From positions 1 to 53,313 of the forward strand of contig NZ_AXUN02000185.1 in NCBI RefSeq assembly GCF_000495435.3: 53,313 nucleotides of DNA, in the 5' to 3' direction. This document shows, piece after piece, positions 24,187 through 32,973 of this stretch. Position 1 is the stretch's first letter; every line of letters starts with the position of its first letter. The translations under genes and the position numbers were made by a program. Source of the DNA: Youngiibacter fragilis 232.1 (GTDB lineage Bacteria; Bacillota; Clostridia; Clostridiales; Clostridiaceae). The notes below the pieces were generated by a model, which did no database searches, was not told where the DNA came from, and saw only the letters and a list, made by a program, of their open reading frames with translations.

Positions 24187-24948
24187 CTAGTACTGCGTTC
24201 CAACCTGTGGAGTTGAAAGCACCTCATATATCTCAGTGAAGGTTGCTGTTGAATATGCCTTGACCCATGGGTTAAGGAATCCGAGCGCAAAGGCGCTCAC
24301 CATGTACCAGCCTATGAATGAAAGGTCAGTAATCAACATGGCTCCCTTGCTTCCAAAGGTCATCCTTGAGGAAAGCTCCTGTGCCTCCTTCTGTTTCATT
24401 GCAGGATTCTCCGCCAGGATCCATGGCACATAGTAGTATTCATATGACTTTATTATTCCGGGTATGATTAATAGCAATGTCCAGAGGAATATCTTCAGGT
24501 TCGTAATGAATACTGCAGACACGATGTTCATGTAGCTTCCGTCACCAAATACGGAGAACAATACGCCAAGGTCAGCCCTGTCCTTGTTCCTTGATACGGT
24601 GAGGAAATATCTCGAAAGCCCTACTACGATTGGTCCGCCGACGAAGATTGAAATCAGGATTCCTGCTATACCGGCTAACGATCCCATCCACAGGTAAGGG
24701 AGGCTCAGGAGCCAGTTGAAATCCTTCTCCACTACGCCTGGCATACCTCCTCCGACATTGAAGTCCCATTTGAAGTTCCCTACCTGTATCGACCTGTTTA
24801 TTGAGTCGCTGCTGTAGGTAGATGCGACATCTATGAAGTTCTTGCCCGCGAGCACCAAGTATATGAGGGCAGCTATGCCAGCCATGAGGAATATTCCTTT
24901 TAGCGAAGACTTCGCCCTCATCTTCATCTCTTTTCTGTCCCAGGTCAA
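24187..24948 (-). CDS. DUF975 family integral membrane protein
   Basis: About 253 residues with several membrane helices (SLKGIFLMAGIAALIYLVLAG, then the glycine-rich helix AGIAGILISIFVGGPIVVGL, then IFLWTLLLIIPGIIKSYEY and YMVSAFALGFLNPW). The conserved DUF975 elements IKSYEYYYVPWILAENP and SRMTFGSKG are present. Function unknown. Typical family starts read (M)TWDRKELK, so I place the start at TTG 24948, two bases after the stop of the Ptb-like gene and preceded by a GGGGGAAGG site; the longer frame would overlap that gene. The tight spacing suggests translational coupling. Confidence 0.8.
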   Translation of the reverse strand: MTWDRKEMKMRAKSSLKGIFLMAGIAALIYLVLAGKNFIDVASTYSSDSINRSIQVGNFKWDFNVGGGMPGVVEKDFNWLLSLPYLWMGSLAGIAGILISIFVGGPIVVGLSRYFLTVSRNKDRADLGVLFSVFGDGSYMNIVSAVFITNLKIFLWTLLLIIPGIIKSYEYYYVPWILAENPAMKQKEAQELSSRMTFGSKGAMLITDLSFIGWYMVSAFALGFLNPWVKAYSTATFTEIYEVLSTPQVGTQY

Positions 24949-24949
24949 T

Positions 24950-25852
24950 CTAACCTTCCCCCTTTTTTGCCACAAGAACTGCGAGTGCGATGGAATTGAG
25001 CTTAACTCTGCTTGAGTCAGCCCTTGAAACGAGCACTATAGGAACTTTGGCTCCAAGGACAAGCCCGGCGCTGTCCCCTCCAGCCATGTATGTCATTGAC
25101 TTTGCAAGGATGTTACCTGCCTCCAGGTCCGGAACAAGCAGCATGTCTGCGTTTCCGGCCACAGGGCTGTCATAGCCCTTGATCCTTGCTGCTTCTTCAG
25201 ATACCGCAAGGTCGAAGGAAATCGGCCCTTCAATTATGATCTCCTCAAAGCCTGGCTTTCCTGACATTTCCTTCAGGGCCAGCCCGTCAATGGTGCTCTG
25301 CAGCTTGGGGTTCACCTTCTCAACTGCACTGAGGCAGGCTACCTTGAAGGGGCTTAGCTCCAGAGCATCTGCAAGTCTCTTCGCGTTCCTTATCATTACG
25401 CTTTTTTCATATAATCCAGGGAACATCACTACTCCCCCGTCCGAAACCATGAGGAGCTTGTCCCTGTCACTGAACCCGAAGGTCATGACATGTGACAGAA
25501 GCCCTCCATCCTCCACGAGCCCCTCAGAAAGGACCGCCTTAAGGATCACCTTGGTATCAACAAAGCCCTTCATAAGAATCGAGGCACCGCCTTCGCTGCA
25601 AGCTTTGCAGGCTGCCCTGCAGGCTTCCTCGTCAGAAGGACAGCTGACAATGGAGAAGCATTCTGGGTCGGTTCCCAGCTCATACAGGATGGTGCTGATT
25701 TTCTCCCCGTCGCCATAAAGGATCGGCTCCACCAACCCTTGTGACACTGCGCTCAGGATAGCTTCAAGAACTTCCCAGTCGCCTGCGCAGGCGACTGCAG
25801 TCCTTACGCTCTGGCCTTTGGCCGATGTAATGATTTCAGTCAGGGTTCTCAT
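24950..25852 (-). CDS. Phosphate acetyl/butyryltransferase family protein (Ptb-like)
   Basis: 300 residues of the PTA_PTB family. Visible are ILMKGFVDTKVILKAVL, SHVMTFGFSDRDKLLMVSDGG, the middle helix KVNPKLQSTIDGLALKEM, and the conserved C-terminal MLLVPDLEAGNILAKSMTY plus GLVLGAKVPIVLVSRADS. The enzyme exchanges CoA for phosphate on butyryl- or other short acyl-CoA, normally working with butyrate kinase to make ATP. No kinase lies next to it here; the neighbours are DUF975 and an FMN dehydrogenase. Substrate range (acetyl, butyryl or branched acyl) cannot be fixed. Confidence 0.88.
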   Translation of the reverse strand: MRTLTEIITSAKGQSVRTAVACAGDWEVLEAILSAVSQGLVEPILYGDGEKISTILYELGTDPECFSIVSCPSDEEACRAACKACSEGGASILMKGFVDTKVILKAVLSEGLVEDGGLLSHVMTFGFSDRDKLLMVSDGGVVMFPGLYEKSVMIRNAKRLADALELSPFKVACLSAVEKVNPKLQSTIDGLALKEMSGKPGFEEIIIEGPISFDLAVSEEAARIKGYDSPVAGNADMLLVPDLEAGNILAKSMTYMAGGDSAGLVLGAKVPIVLVSRADSSRVKLNSIALAVLVAKKGEG

Positions 25853-25933
25853 TATATGCCCTCCGAAGTTTCGTTAACTTACATTCAGATTATAAACAAG
25901 TATTGTTAAAAGTGAATTAAAACCATATATGTT

Positions 25934-26950
25934 CTAGTAGTTTATTGATGACTCTTCGATAGATCCGATGTCCTTTGAACCAGTAAGGAGCATAGCCCCC
26001 CTGAGTTCGGACCGCAGCTTGTCAGCATACAGTGAAACACCTTCAGCACCGCCGCCTATGGCATATTGGGCGAATGGCCTGCCGATGAGCACACCATCAG
26101 CGCCAAGCGCAAGCATCTTGAATACATCAACGCCTGACCTGACACCTCCATCGACGAAAATGACAGCTTTTCCTTTGGCGACCTCAGCAATGGTGCTCAG
26201 CACGCTGCAGGTCGCAGGAGTGCTGTCGAGAACCCTTCCGCCATGGTTTGACACCACGATGGCATCAGCACCTGCCTGGATCGCAAGAAGGGCCTCGCAG
26301 GGCGTCATGATGCCCTTTATTATGAATGGCACCTTCAGCGCCGCCTTTATCTCCTTCAGGTCCTCAAGGGTCTTTGGATCAACCCTGTGTCCATGCATCT
26401 TCAATGTGTCAAGTCCGCATGAGTCGATGTCCACTCCGATTGCTATCGGATCAGACTCCATGGCGAGCTCGATACGAGAAAGAAGTTCGCTGTTGTCCCA
26501 TGGCTTTATGAACACTATGCCCCGGACCTTCTTTTCCTTGAGGGCTGCAATATTTTCCTCGATGAATGACTTGAAGGCCGAATCCCCCACCATCGGTATG
26601 ATCCCTGAGTTCCTTGAGCCCTCAATAAGACCTGTAATATATTCCCTTTCTGTCATCTTGTTCCCCATGTTGATCGCAACTCCAGTGACTGGGGCTGGGA
26701 ATACAGGGATCGGCATCCTGACTCCGAAAAATTCTGCCGAAGTGTCCGGCTCCTTAACGTCATGGATGGACCTCATGTTGAGGGTTATTTTCTTGAGCTC
26801 GCTATAGTTGTTCATGAATGATGAGCCAGTGCCTTTACCTCCCATACCCGGGACTTCTCCCCTGCAGGCAACCCCGTTGCACTCAGGGCACATCCTGCAC
26901 TGCGGCATCATTAGTTCCTTCGCCTTTTGTGATACTTCCTTCAAATTCAT
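25934..26950 (-). CDS. FMN-dependent alpha-hydroxy-acid dehydrogenase family protein with N-terminal four-cysteine motif
   Basis: 338 residues. The (beta/alpha)8 barrel has the FMN family signature IVVSNHGGRVLDSTPAT, with the catalytic His, and VDGGVRSGVDVFKMLALGAD for the FMN phosphate. The family includes lactate and glycolate oxidases; the substrate here is unknown. The N-terminus carries C18, C21, C24 and C29 (CRMCPECNGVAC), not present in classical lactate oxidases but seen in homologues from Clostridia; it could hold an Fe-S cluster or zinc. The ATG at 26950 has GGAGGT 7 bases away and overlaps the stop of the DUF523 gene (ATGA). Confidence 0.85.
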   Translation of the reverse strand: MNLKEVSQKAKELMMPQCRMCPECNGVACRGEVPGMGGKGTGSSFMNNYSELKKITLNMRSIHDVKEPDTSAEFFGVRMPIPVFPAPVTGVAINMGNKMTEREYITGLIEGSRNSGIIPMVGDSAFKSFIEENIAALKEKKVRGIVFIKPWDNSELLSRIELAMESDPIAIGVDIDSCGLDTLKMHGHRVDPKTLEDLKEIKAALKVPFIIKGIMTPCEALLAIQAGADAIVVSNHGGRVLDSTPATCSVLSTIAEVAKGKAVIFVDGGVRSGVDVFKMLALGADGVLIGRPFAQYAIGGGAEGVSLYADKLRSELRGAMLLTGSKDIGSIEESSINY

Positions 26951-27381
26951 CTGATCAACCTCCAAAAATCATTCTCATCAAATACTTCTATTCCGTTTTC
27001 CAGAAGAAGTTCACAGGCAATGCCATTGCCTTCAACTAACATTCCGTCAAACGACCCGCCATAGATCATTCCCCTGCCGCAGGACGGGCTCCTGGCCTTG
27101 AGGATCGCCTTTAGGGCTCCTTTCTCCAGGGAGATCTTCAGAACCTTCTTTGCACCTGAGCTGAACTCATGTGTTACGTCTCTCCCGTCTATTGTAAACA
27201 CCCTGCCTTCACGTATCTCAGACCTGGGTCTCGGTATCGGAAGTCCGCCGAGTACCTCAGGGCAGACTGGTATCAGCTCATACTTGCCTGAAAGGCCGAT
27301 TATTCCTTCAACTGATTTGCCGGTTCCGTCATACCTTACCTTTTCGCCAAGCAGGCAGGCGCTGACAATTATCTTTTCCAT
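26947..27381 (-). CDS. DUF523 family protein
   Basis: 144 residues, complete for this small cytoplasmic family. Conserved points are IIVSACLLGEKVRYDG, the PVCPEVLGGLPIPRPRSEI stretch, and ARSPSCGRGMIYGGSFDG, with three cysteines (in ACLLG, VCPE and SPSCG) that look like a possible metal or cluster site. Function unknown. It overlaps the FMN dehydrogenase gene by 4 bases, so the two are probably co-translated, and lies 10 bases after the mutS2 stop. Confidence 0.88.
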   Translation of the reverse strand: MEKIIVSACLLGEKVRYDGTGKSVEGIIGLSGKYELIPVCPEVLGGLPIPRPRSEIREGRVFTIDGRDVTHEFSSGAKKVLKISLEKGALKAILKARSPSCGRGMIYGGSFDGMLVEGNGIACELLLENGIEVFDENDFWRLIR

Positions 27382-27391
27382 GCTTATGCTC

Positions 27392-29740
27392 CTATCTCAG
27401 TGTGACGATTGTGACACCCTGTCCGCCTTCACCATATTCTCCCGGCCTTGATTTCCTTACATGCGGATGATTCCTCAGCATCTTGCCTATTTCATCCTTA
27501 AGCACACCTGTGCCAATGCCATGTATTATCGTGACCTCTGTAAGTCCCCCCAGGCTGGCCTCATCCAGGTACATATCCACCCTGTAGGCAGCCTCGCCGG
27601 AGTCAAGGCCCCTCACATCGCATGATGAGGAAACTGCCTTGAGGTTCAGCCTGACTTCCCTCTTCCTGACCTGCTTCTGTTCCTTTGTCTCTTTGGCTTC
27701 AAGAAGGTCGCTCATATGGACGTTCATCTTCATGATCCCTGCCTGGACCTGGACGTTCCCGTCCCTGTCTGGCCTTGTCAGCACCGTTACCCTCTGGTTG
27801 AGAGTTGCAAGCAGCACCTCGCTTCCAGGGGTAAGGTCCTTTGCGGCAGTACCTTTGACGCGCTCCTGTTCCCTTTCTTCTGTGCCCTGGCTGTCGAGGC
27901 CTGACTGTATCTTTTCCCTGATACCCTGCAGCTTTTTCCTTCCTTCGGTGCTGTACCCGGATTTCTCAAGCTCGCGTAGGTCCTTGAGTATTTCGTCAGA
28001 CTTTTCCTTGGCTTCCCTGAGATATCTTCTGCCTTCCCTCTTTGCATCCTGAAGTGCATTCTCCCTTATCTCGTCTATCCTTGATAGCTTCCTGTCAAGC
28101 TCCTCCTGCTTCCTCTGAAGGGCGACCCTCAGAGCCTTTGCTTCCTCAGCCTCCCTTGTTGCCTTCATGCTGTCGGTCTGGAGGTTTTCAAGCAGGTCTT
28201 CAAACTTCAGGGTCTCGCTGTCAATGAAGCCCTTTGAACGTTCGACAATGTAGTCAGGAAGTCCGAGCCTCTTGGAAATGAGGAAGGCATTGGATTTCCC
28301 GGGAACGCCTATAAGCAGCCTGTAGGTAGGCCTGAGTGTCTCAACATCAAATTCCACAGACGCATTTACTGTACCGGTACTTTTCAGCGCATACACCTTG
28401 AGCTCGCTGTAATGGGTTGTGGCGATGATCCTCACCTTGCGTTCCTTCAGGGTATCAAGGATTGCAGCAGCCAGAGCTGCACCCTCGGTAGGGTCAGTGC
28501 CTGCTCCAAGCTCGTCAAATAGCACCAGTGACCTCTCATCTGCCTTGTCGATTATGGATACTATGTTGGTCATATGGGACGAGAAGGTTGAAAGGCTCTG
28601 TTCTATGCTCTGCTCGTCACCGATATCGGCATAGATCTCCTGGAAATTGCCGATTGATGAACCCTCATTCACAGGGATCAGTATCCCTGCCATAGCCATC
28701 AGGTGAAGCAGGCCCACTGTCTTCAATGTAACGGTCTTTCCTCCGGTATTCGGGCCAGTGATGACTATTACCGTGTGGTCGCTCTTCATGTATATGGTAG
28801 ACGGAACGACCACATCCTTCGGTATGAGGGGATGCCTTGCCTGTACAAGCTCAAATGAAAGGTCGTCCTTGACCTCGGGCCTTGTGCCGTCAACGGACAT
28901 GGAATACTTCGCCCTGGCGAATATCATGTCCAGCTCATATATTGCATCTGCATTCCTTGTCACTCCTGCAATATTTGACTGTACCCTTCCTGAAAGCATC
29001 CTGAGGATCCTCTCGACCTCAGCCTTCTCCTTCAGCATGAGCTCCTTGATCTCATTGTTAAGGTTAACGAGGCTCATGGGTTCAATGAAAAGCGTCTGTC
29101 CGGTGGCGCTCTGGTCATGGACCAGGCCCGGGACACTGCCCTTGTGTTCAGATTTTACAGGCAGCACATACCTGTCACCCCTGACAGTATAAAGGTTGTC
29201 CTGAAGGAACTTTTCATTGGACCTCACAAGAGACTGGATCTTTTCCTTGACGCTGGAAGTCTTGTCCTTAAGTGCTCTCCTGATTCCGAAAAGCTCAGTG
29301 CTCGCCTTGTCCGAGACTTCATTCTCACCTATTATCGCGATGAATATCTCATTTTCCAGTGCCTTGTATGGCGTGACACCATACAGTATCTCCCTCAGGT
29401 GCCTGTGGCTGTCCGAGGAGCCGACGTAATCCTTGAATTCCCTGCTGCTCTTAAGTATGTTGGCTATCCTCAGAAGTCCTGATGCTCCTGTAGAACCTCC
29501 CTTTCCTATGAACTTCAGCGTGTCCCTGACATCATAGATACCTTCGAATGGTGCCGATCCCTTGGAATAAAGGAGGGCAGCAGCCTCCTCTGTCTCCGAC
29601 AGCGACCTTTCGATATCCTCCCTGTGCTCATAGGGCTCCATCAGGGATATCATGTCCGCCCCCGCGGAACAGACAGCATATGATTTGACCTTTTCGATTA
29701 TCTTGAAGTATTCGAGCTTTTCCATGCTCTTTCTGTTCAC
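27392..29740 (-). CDS. mutS2: Endonuclease MutS2
   Basis: 782 residues, the normal size. Order: the MutS-like core and clamp domains, the ABC ATPase with Walker A GPNTGGKTVTLKT (329-341) and LVLFDELGAGTDPTEGAA, a long charged coiled coil (about 515-620), and the Smr nuclease domain at the C-terminus with CDVRGLDSGEA and IIHGIGTGVLK. MutS2 lacks mismatch-binding domain I; family members act in anti-recombination and in rescue of collided ribosomes. The start is GTG at 29740, overlapping the last base of the U32 gene stop (AGAGGGGTG site); an ATG at 29725 is an alternative. Confidence 0.95.
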   Translation of the reverse strand: MNRKSMEKLEYFKIIEKVKSYAVCSAGADMISLMEPYEHREDIERSLSETEEAAALLYSKGSAPFEGIYDVRDTLKFIGKGGSTGASGLLRIANILKSSREFKDYVGSSDSHRHLREILYGVTPYKALENEIFIAIIGENEVSDKASTELFGIRRALKDKTSSVKEKIQSLVRSNEKFLQDNLYTVRGDRYVLPVKSEHKGSVPGLVHDQSATGQTLFIEPMSLVNLNNEIKELMLKEKAEVERILRMLSGRVQSNIAGVTRNADAIYELDMIFARAKYSMSVDGTRPEVKDDLSFELVQARHPLIPKDVVVPSTIYMKSDHTVIVITGPNTGGKTVTLKTVGLLHLMAMAGILIPVNEGSSIGNFQEIYADIGDEQSIEQSLSTFSSHMTNIVSIIDKADERSLVLFDELGAGTDPTEGAALAAAILDTLKERKVRIIATTHYSELKVYALKSTGTVNASVEFDVETLRPTYRLLIGVPGKSNAFLISKRLGLPDYIVERSKGFIDSETLKFEDLLENLQTDSMKATREAEEAKALRVALQRKQEELDRKLSRIDEIRENALQDAKREGRRYLREAKEKSDEILKDLRELEKSGYSTEGRKKLQGIREKIQSGLDSQGTEEREQERVKGTAAKDLTPGSEVLLATLNQRVTVLTRPDRDGNVQVQAGIMKMNVHMSDLLEAKETKEQKQVRKREVRLNLKAVSSSCDVRGLDSGEAAYRVDMYLDEASLGGLTEVTIIHGIGTGVLKDEIGKMLRNHPHVRKSRPGEYGEGGQGVTIVTLR

Positions 29741-32097
29741 TATTCAACACCCCTCTTGTAATGTCCCCTGTTGAAGTCAGATGTGCTGAAGGCCCTTTCC
29801 GCAAGGAATGCGCTGACAAGCTCAAACGCTTCGTGATGGCTTTCCAGGGTAAGGTCAATCCTGAAGGAGGAGAAGCCGAGAAACTTCAAATCACTAACTG
29901 AATCAAGGATGTTCTTCGGCTTGGAATTCATGATGAAGCTCCTGCAGAACCAGTCTGTCATTACCCTGAATTCCTCACCCATCCTGTCCCTCAGTGAATA
30001 GCTTTCCCTCATGCAGGCCTGGTTGCAGGCTTTCTCCCTTGTCATTCCTCCAACCGCAGCCCCTACTGGGCAGTATTCACTGTGCATCAGCTCCTGTCTT
30101 CCATAAAGGATGCACATGAGGGCATCCTTACCTTTAAGTTCCTTAAGCTCAGACCTGTTGAGCTCTTCACTGACAGTGCCGCCTGATAGTTCATCGCCAA
30201 AAATATCAAGGCTTGAACTGTTGAACAGGTTCAGCTTATAGTCCCCGATTACCGGACAGATGCCTTTGAGGGCTCTTACAAGCCCCATGTTGGAGGTAAG
30301 CACGCCTTTTATGGATCCGGATTCGGCAAGCCTCCTGGCTGAAGCAAGGACCATGTCGAACTCCCCCTTAAGTATCGATGAAGCCCTCAGGTAAAACCTT
30401 ACATCAGGGTTCGCACCTGCAAGACCTTCAAGCGATTTGAGGTCAACATACTGGATACCTCTGTACCAGGGGTAGACGGCTATATCCAGAGCACCGGCAT
30501 CAAGTGCGGCCTTAACCTGTTTTATTGTGGCAGCAACAACAAGCTTTGATGGAATGGAAGGATGGGATACCCTGCGAGCAGCACCGGATACCTTCCTTTC
30601 ATGGACAGACCTCTTTGCAGCCGATACCCGGTATGCAAGAAGCTGTTCAAGGAGGTCACGCCTCATTGCATTCAGCTCTGAAACCGGCAGGAAGCCATCC
30701 TCGAAGACATCAGGAACAAGCTCTGATATGAAGTATGGTCCCTCCGTCTTTTTCATGGCTTCTGTGATCCTGTCAAGGCTCAGAGGTGCCTTCATCGCAG
30801 TCTCCACTGTCCGGGAACTGGCCTTGAAAATCCTTCCATCGAACTCTGTGCTTATTTCAGCTTCCCTTCCTGGTGCGAATTTAAGCCTCGCAGTGACAGG
30901 GAGTTTTCTTCCATATCTGTTCTCATAGCTTTTTGAAAGCTCATCCATCAGTCCCTTGTCAAGTGTCTTGTAGAGTGTGCCTGAAGGAAGCCTCCTGCTG
31001 CTGTCAAGCTTTATGGTATCTCCTTTTCCTGCCGATTCAACGGTTTCCCTGCCTGAATACATCCTGGAGACAGTCTGTCCTTCGTCCCCGACCCTTACAC
31101 CATCACCCTTTGACAAAGGCTTCCTGAGCTTTATGGTTCCGTCTGGAAGTACAGTACCTATCTCAAGCCCTGCATTCTTCGGATTCTTGAAGGCCATCAT
31201 GTCCCTGCCATGCCTGCCTTTGAACCAGCCATCAGAAAAACCTTCCCTGTTGAATACCTGGAGCAGCTCTTCGCGATGCTTAGGGTCAGACTTCCCATCG
31301 AGCTCCTCCCTGAAGGCACGCACAGTTTCGGCGACGTACTCAGGTTTCTTCATCCTGCCTTCTATCTTCAGGGAAGATGTCCCGGCAGCCCTGATGTCTC
31401 CGATCATGTCTATAGCTGTTATGTCCTTAGGGCTCATAAGGTAAGCCGATGCAGCCTTTTTCCCTTCTGAATCCATCAGGTCATATGGAAGCCTGCATGG
31501 CTGTGCGCATCTGCCCCTGTTGCCTGACCTGCCTCCAAGTATTGAAGACATTAGGCACTGTCCAGAATAGCTTATGCAGAGTGCACCATGTATGAAGACC
31601 TCAGTTTCGACCCCAAGATCCATGCTTATATGACGGATCTCCTCCAGGGACAGTTCCCTGGCCAGGACAATCCTTTTAATTCCTTTTTCAGTGAACCATA
31701 GTGCGCCTTCACCGTTGTGAACAGAAAGCTGAGTCGACGCATGAAGTTCAAAGTCCGGAAGAAATCTCCTCAGGTTGGATACGAGCCCCAGGTCCTGGAC
31801 AATCAGAGCGTCAACTCCGATCCTGTATAAAAATTCAGCATAGGAAAGAGCCTCATCCATTTCGCTGTCCTTGATGAGGGTGTTGATAGTTATATATACC
31901 CTGACTCCGTAGCCATGGCAGTAATCCACTGCCTTTTCAAGCTCTTCATCAGTGAAGTTCGAAGCATATGCCCTGGCTGAGAATCTTGTACCACCAAGGT
32001 ATACCGCATCGGCACCGTTCTGAACCGCCGCAACCATAGCTTCTATACTCCCCGAAGGAGCAAGGAGTTCTATCTTATCCAATTCATTCAACTCCAA
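29740..32097 (-). CDS. Peptidase U32 family protein with DUF3656 domain
   Basis: 785 residues. The N-terminal U32 domain contains ELLAPSGSIEAMVAAVQNGAD, the signature EVFIHGALCISYSGQCLMSS and the cysteine-rich GNRGRCAQPCRLPYD. A DUF3656-type middle part and a second barrel-like C-terminal region follow (ACMRESYSLRDRMGEEF near the end). Despite the collagenase name, characterised relatives such as E. coli RlhA and TrhP hydroxylate RNA, so rRNA or tRNA modification is the likelier role. The start is uncertain: TTG at 32097 or a TTG at 32082 better spaced from GGAG. It is coupled to mutS2 and has a probable promoter at 32115-32145. Confidence 0.9.
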   Translation of the reverse strand: MELNELDKIELLAPSGSIEAMVAAVQNGADAVYLGGTRFSARAYASNFTDEELEKAVDYCHGYGVRVYITINTLIKDSEMDEALSYAEFLYRIGVDALIVQDLGLVSNLRRFLPDFELHASTQLSVHNGEGALWFTEKGIKRIVLARELSLEEIRHISMDLGVETEVFIHGALCISYSGQCLMSSILGGRSGNRGRCAQPCRLPYDLMDSEGKKAASAYLMSPKDITAIDMIGDIRAAGTSSLKIEGRMKKPEYVAETVRAFREELDGKSDPKHREELLQVFNREGFSDGWFKGRHGRDMMAFKNPKNAGLEIGTVLPDGTIKLRKPLSKGDGVRVGDEGQTVSRMYSGRETVESAGKGDTIKLDSSRRLPSGTLYKTLDKGLMDELSKSYENRYGRKLPVTARLKFAPGREAEISTEFDGRIFKASSRTVETAMKAPLSLDRITEAMKKTEGPYFISELVPDVFEDGFLPVSELNAMRRDLLEQLLAYRVSAAKRSVHERKVSGAARRVSHPSIPSKLVVAATIKQVKAALDAGALDIAVYPWYRGIQYVDLKSLEGLAGANPDVRFYLRASSILKGEFDMVLASARRLAESGSIKGVLTSNMGLVRALKGICPVIGDYKLNLFNSSSLDIFGDELSGGTVSEELNRSELKELKGKDALMCILYGRQELMHSEYCPVGAAVGGMTREKACNQACMRESYSLRDRMGEEFRVMTDWFCRSFIMNSKPKNILDSVSDLKFLGFSSFRIDLTLESHHEAFELVSAFLAERAFSTSDFNRGHYKRGVE

Positions 32098-32114
32098 AAT
32101 TTATTTCCCTATAG

Positions 32115-32145
32115 ATTATACCACAGGAACAAGGGACAGGCACAA
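32115..32145 (-). promoter_or_regulatory. Possible promoter of the U32-mutS2 genes
   Basis: TGGTATAAT (extended -10, 32123-32115) with a poor -35 (TTGTGC, 19 bases away). An imperfect hairpin, GGGACAGGCAC ... TACCTGCCCC (32133-32163), overlaps the -35 area. Confidence 0.4.
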
Positions 32146-32191
32146 ACCCTTGTACCTGCCCCCAACTCCGGAAAGCCATATCTTCATAAGG

Positions 32192-32632
32192 CTAGTCTTC
32201 CGTTGTCAATGACGCGATTGAAGCCAGCATTATCTCCATTACCCTGAGGCTTGCAGTTATCATGATCCTCACAGTACCTTCTGATTCAATGTACTGAGTG
32301 GCCATCTTCGACCTTCCGTACTCCGATGGCTTTGAGTTCATGAGCGCAGTTACCGTGTTCACGATCCTTAAAGCTTCACTGTGGTCAAGGACCTCTATGT
32401 CTACCACCGAAGATACGGTTATCTTCCTCTCGTCTCCATCGAAGCCTGATTTCCTGACCGGTTCCTTCTCGGAACCTCCTGTGAACACAGACAGGTCATG
32501 ACCGGTGACCCTCCAGCCCTTTCCGACCTTTGCAGCCTTAAGCTTGCCTTCCCTTATATATCTCTGTATGGTCTTGGGATGCATGTTAAGCATCTCTGAA
32601 ATCTGTTCAACGGTGTAATACTTCTCATTCAT
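32192..32632 (-). CDS. Excisionase-type helix-turn-helix protein
   Basis: 146 residues. Residues 4-52 form an HTH_17 domain (YYTVEQISEMLNMHPKTIQRY then REGKLKAAKVGKGWRV), the winged-helix form of excisionases and MerR-like adaptors. The C-terminal 90 residues (SVVDIEVLDHSEALRIVNTV and later VRIMITASLRVMEIMLAS) look like a small sensory or dimerisation domain that I do not recognise. It stands alone with a good promoter. No integrase is nearby, so a regulator is more likely than a true excisionase. Confidence 0.8.
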   Translation of the reverse strand: MNEKYYTVEQISEMLNMHPKTIQRYIREGKLKAAKVGKGWRVTGHDLSVFTGGSEKEPVRKSGFDGDERKITVSSVVDIEVLDHSEALRIVNTVTALMNSKPSEYGRSKMATQYIESEGTVRIMITASLRVMEIMLASIASLTTED

Positions 32633-32665
32633 TTCTTAAAACTCCTTTCACGTGATGTTAATGCA

Positions 32666-32694
32666 ATTATAGGTAACAATAAGGAATAAATCAA
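32666..32694 (-). promoter_or_regulatory. Promoter of the excisionase-type HTH gene
   Basis: TTGATT (32694-32689), 17 bases, TATAAT (32671-32666). Confidence 0.7.
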
Positions 32695-32902
32695 TAGGAT
32701 TTTCAAATATTCATAAATTAATGCGAACCAAAGGGTAAGAATATCTAATGATCAGCCATTATGCAGTTATCTCAAACATACTGCAAAAATTTCTCGGAAC
32801 ATTAAGAAACGGTATGGTAGATATTCCAGCCGTTATAGTCCCTGTTGAGTAATCAAGAATTTTTCTGATTCTAAAAAATTGAATGAAAGATGACTTCTGA
32901 AG

Positions 32903-32930
32903 TTGCAAATGAGTCATGATAAGGTGTAAT
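32903..32930 (+). promoter_or_regulatory. Possible promoter of the AEC transporter gene
   Basis: TTGCAA (32903-32908), 16 bases, TGTAAT (32925-32930). The rest of the 340-base divergent region (32633-32973) is AT-rich and shows no further gene. Confidence 0.45.
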
Positions 32931-32973
32931 CTCTATAAGTATGGAATTTTTAATCTGTTGCGAGGTATGAAGT

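Noticed and set aside
24950-25852. Butyrate-forming ptb-buk pathway
   Set aside because: Only the transferase is present; no butyrate kinase or other butyrate gene lies near it.
25968-26807. 279-codon plus-strand open frame
   Set aside because: It is a long shadow of the FMN dehydrogenase gene, caused by codon bias on the coding strand; no ribosome site.
29740-32097. Collagenase or virulence protease reading of the U32 protein
   Set aside because: It sits in a housekeeping block with mutS2 and has the cysteine-rich signature of RNA-modifying relatives; there is no signal peptide.
32129-32163. Hairpin with GGGACAGGCAC and TACCTGCCCC, considered as riboswitch or dispersed repeat
   Set aside because: The stem is imperfect, it lies at a promoter and not in a leader, and no second copy was seen in the window. 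Left as a note on the promoter.
32192-32632. Excisionase of an integrated element
   Set aside because: No integrase, attachment repeats or phage genes are nearby; the HTH protein has its own promoter and an extra C-terminal domain.
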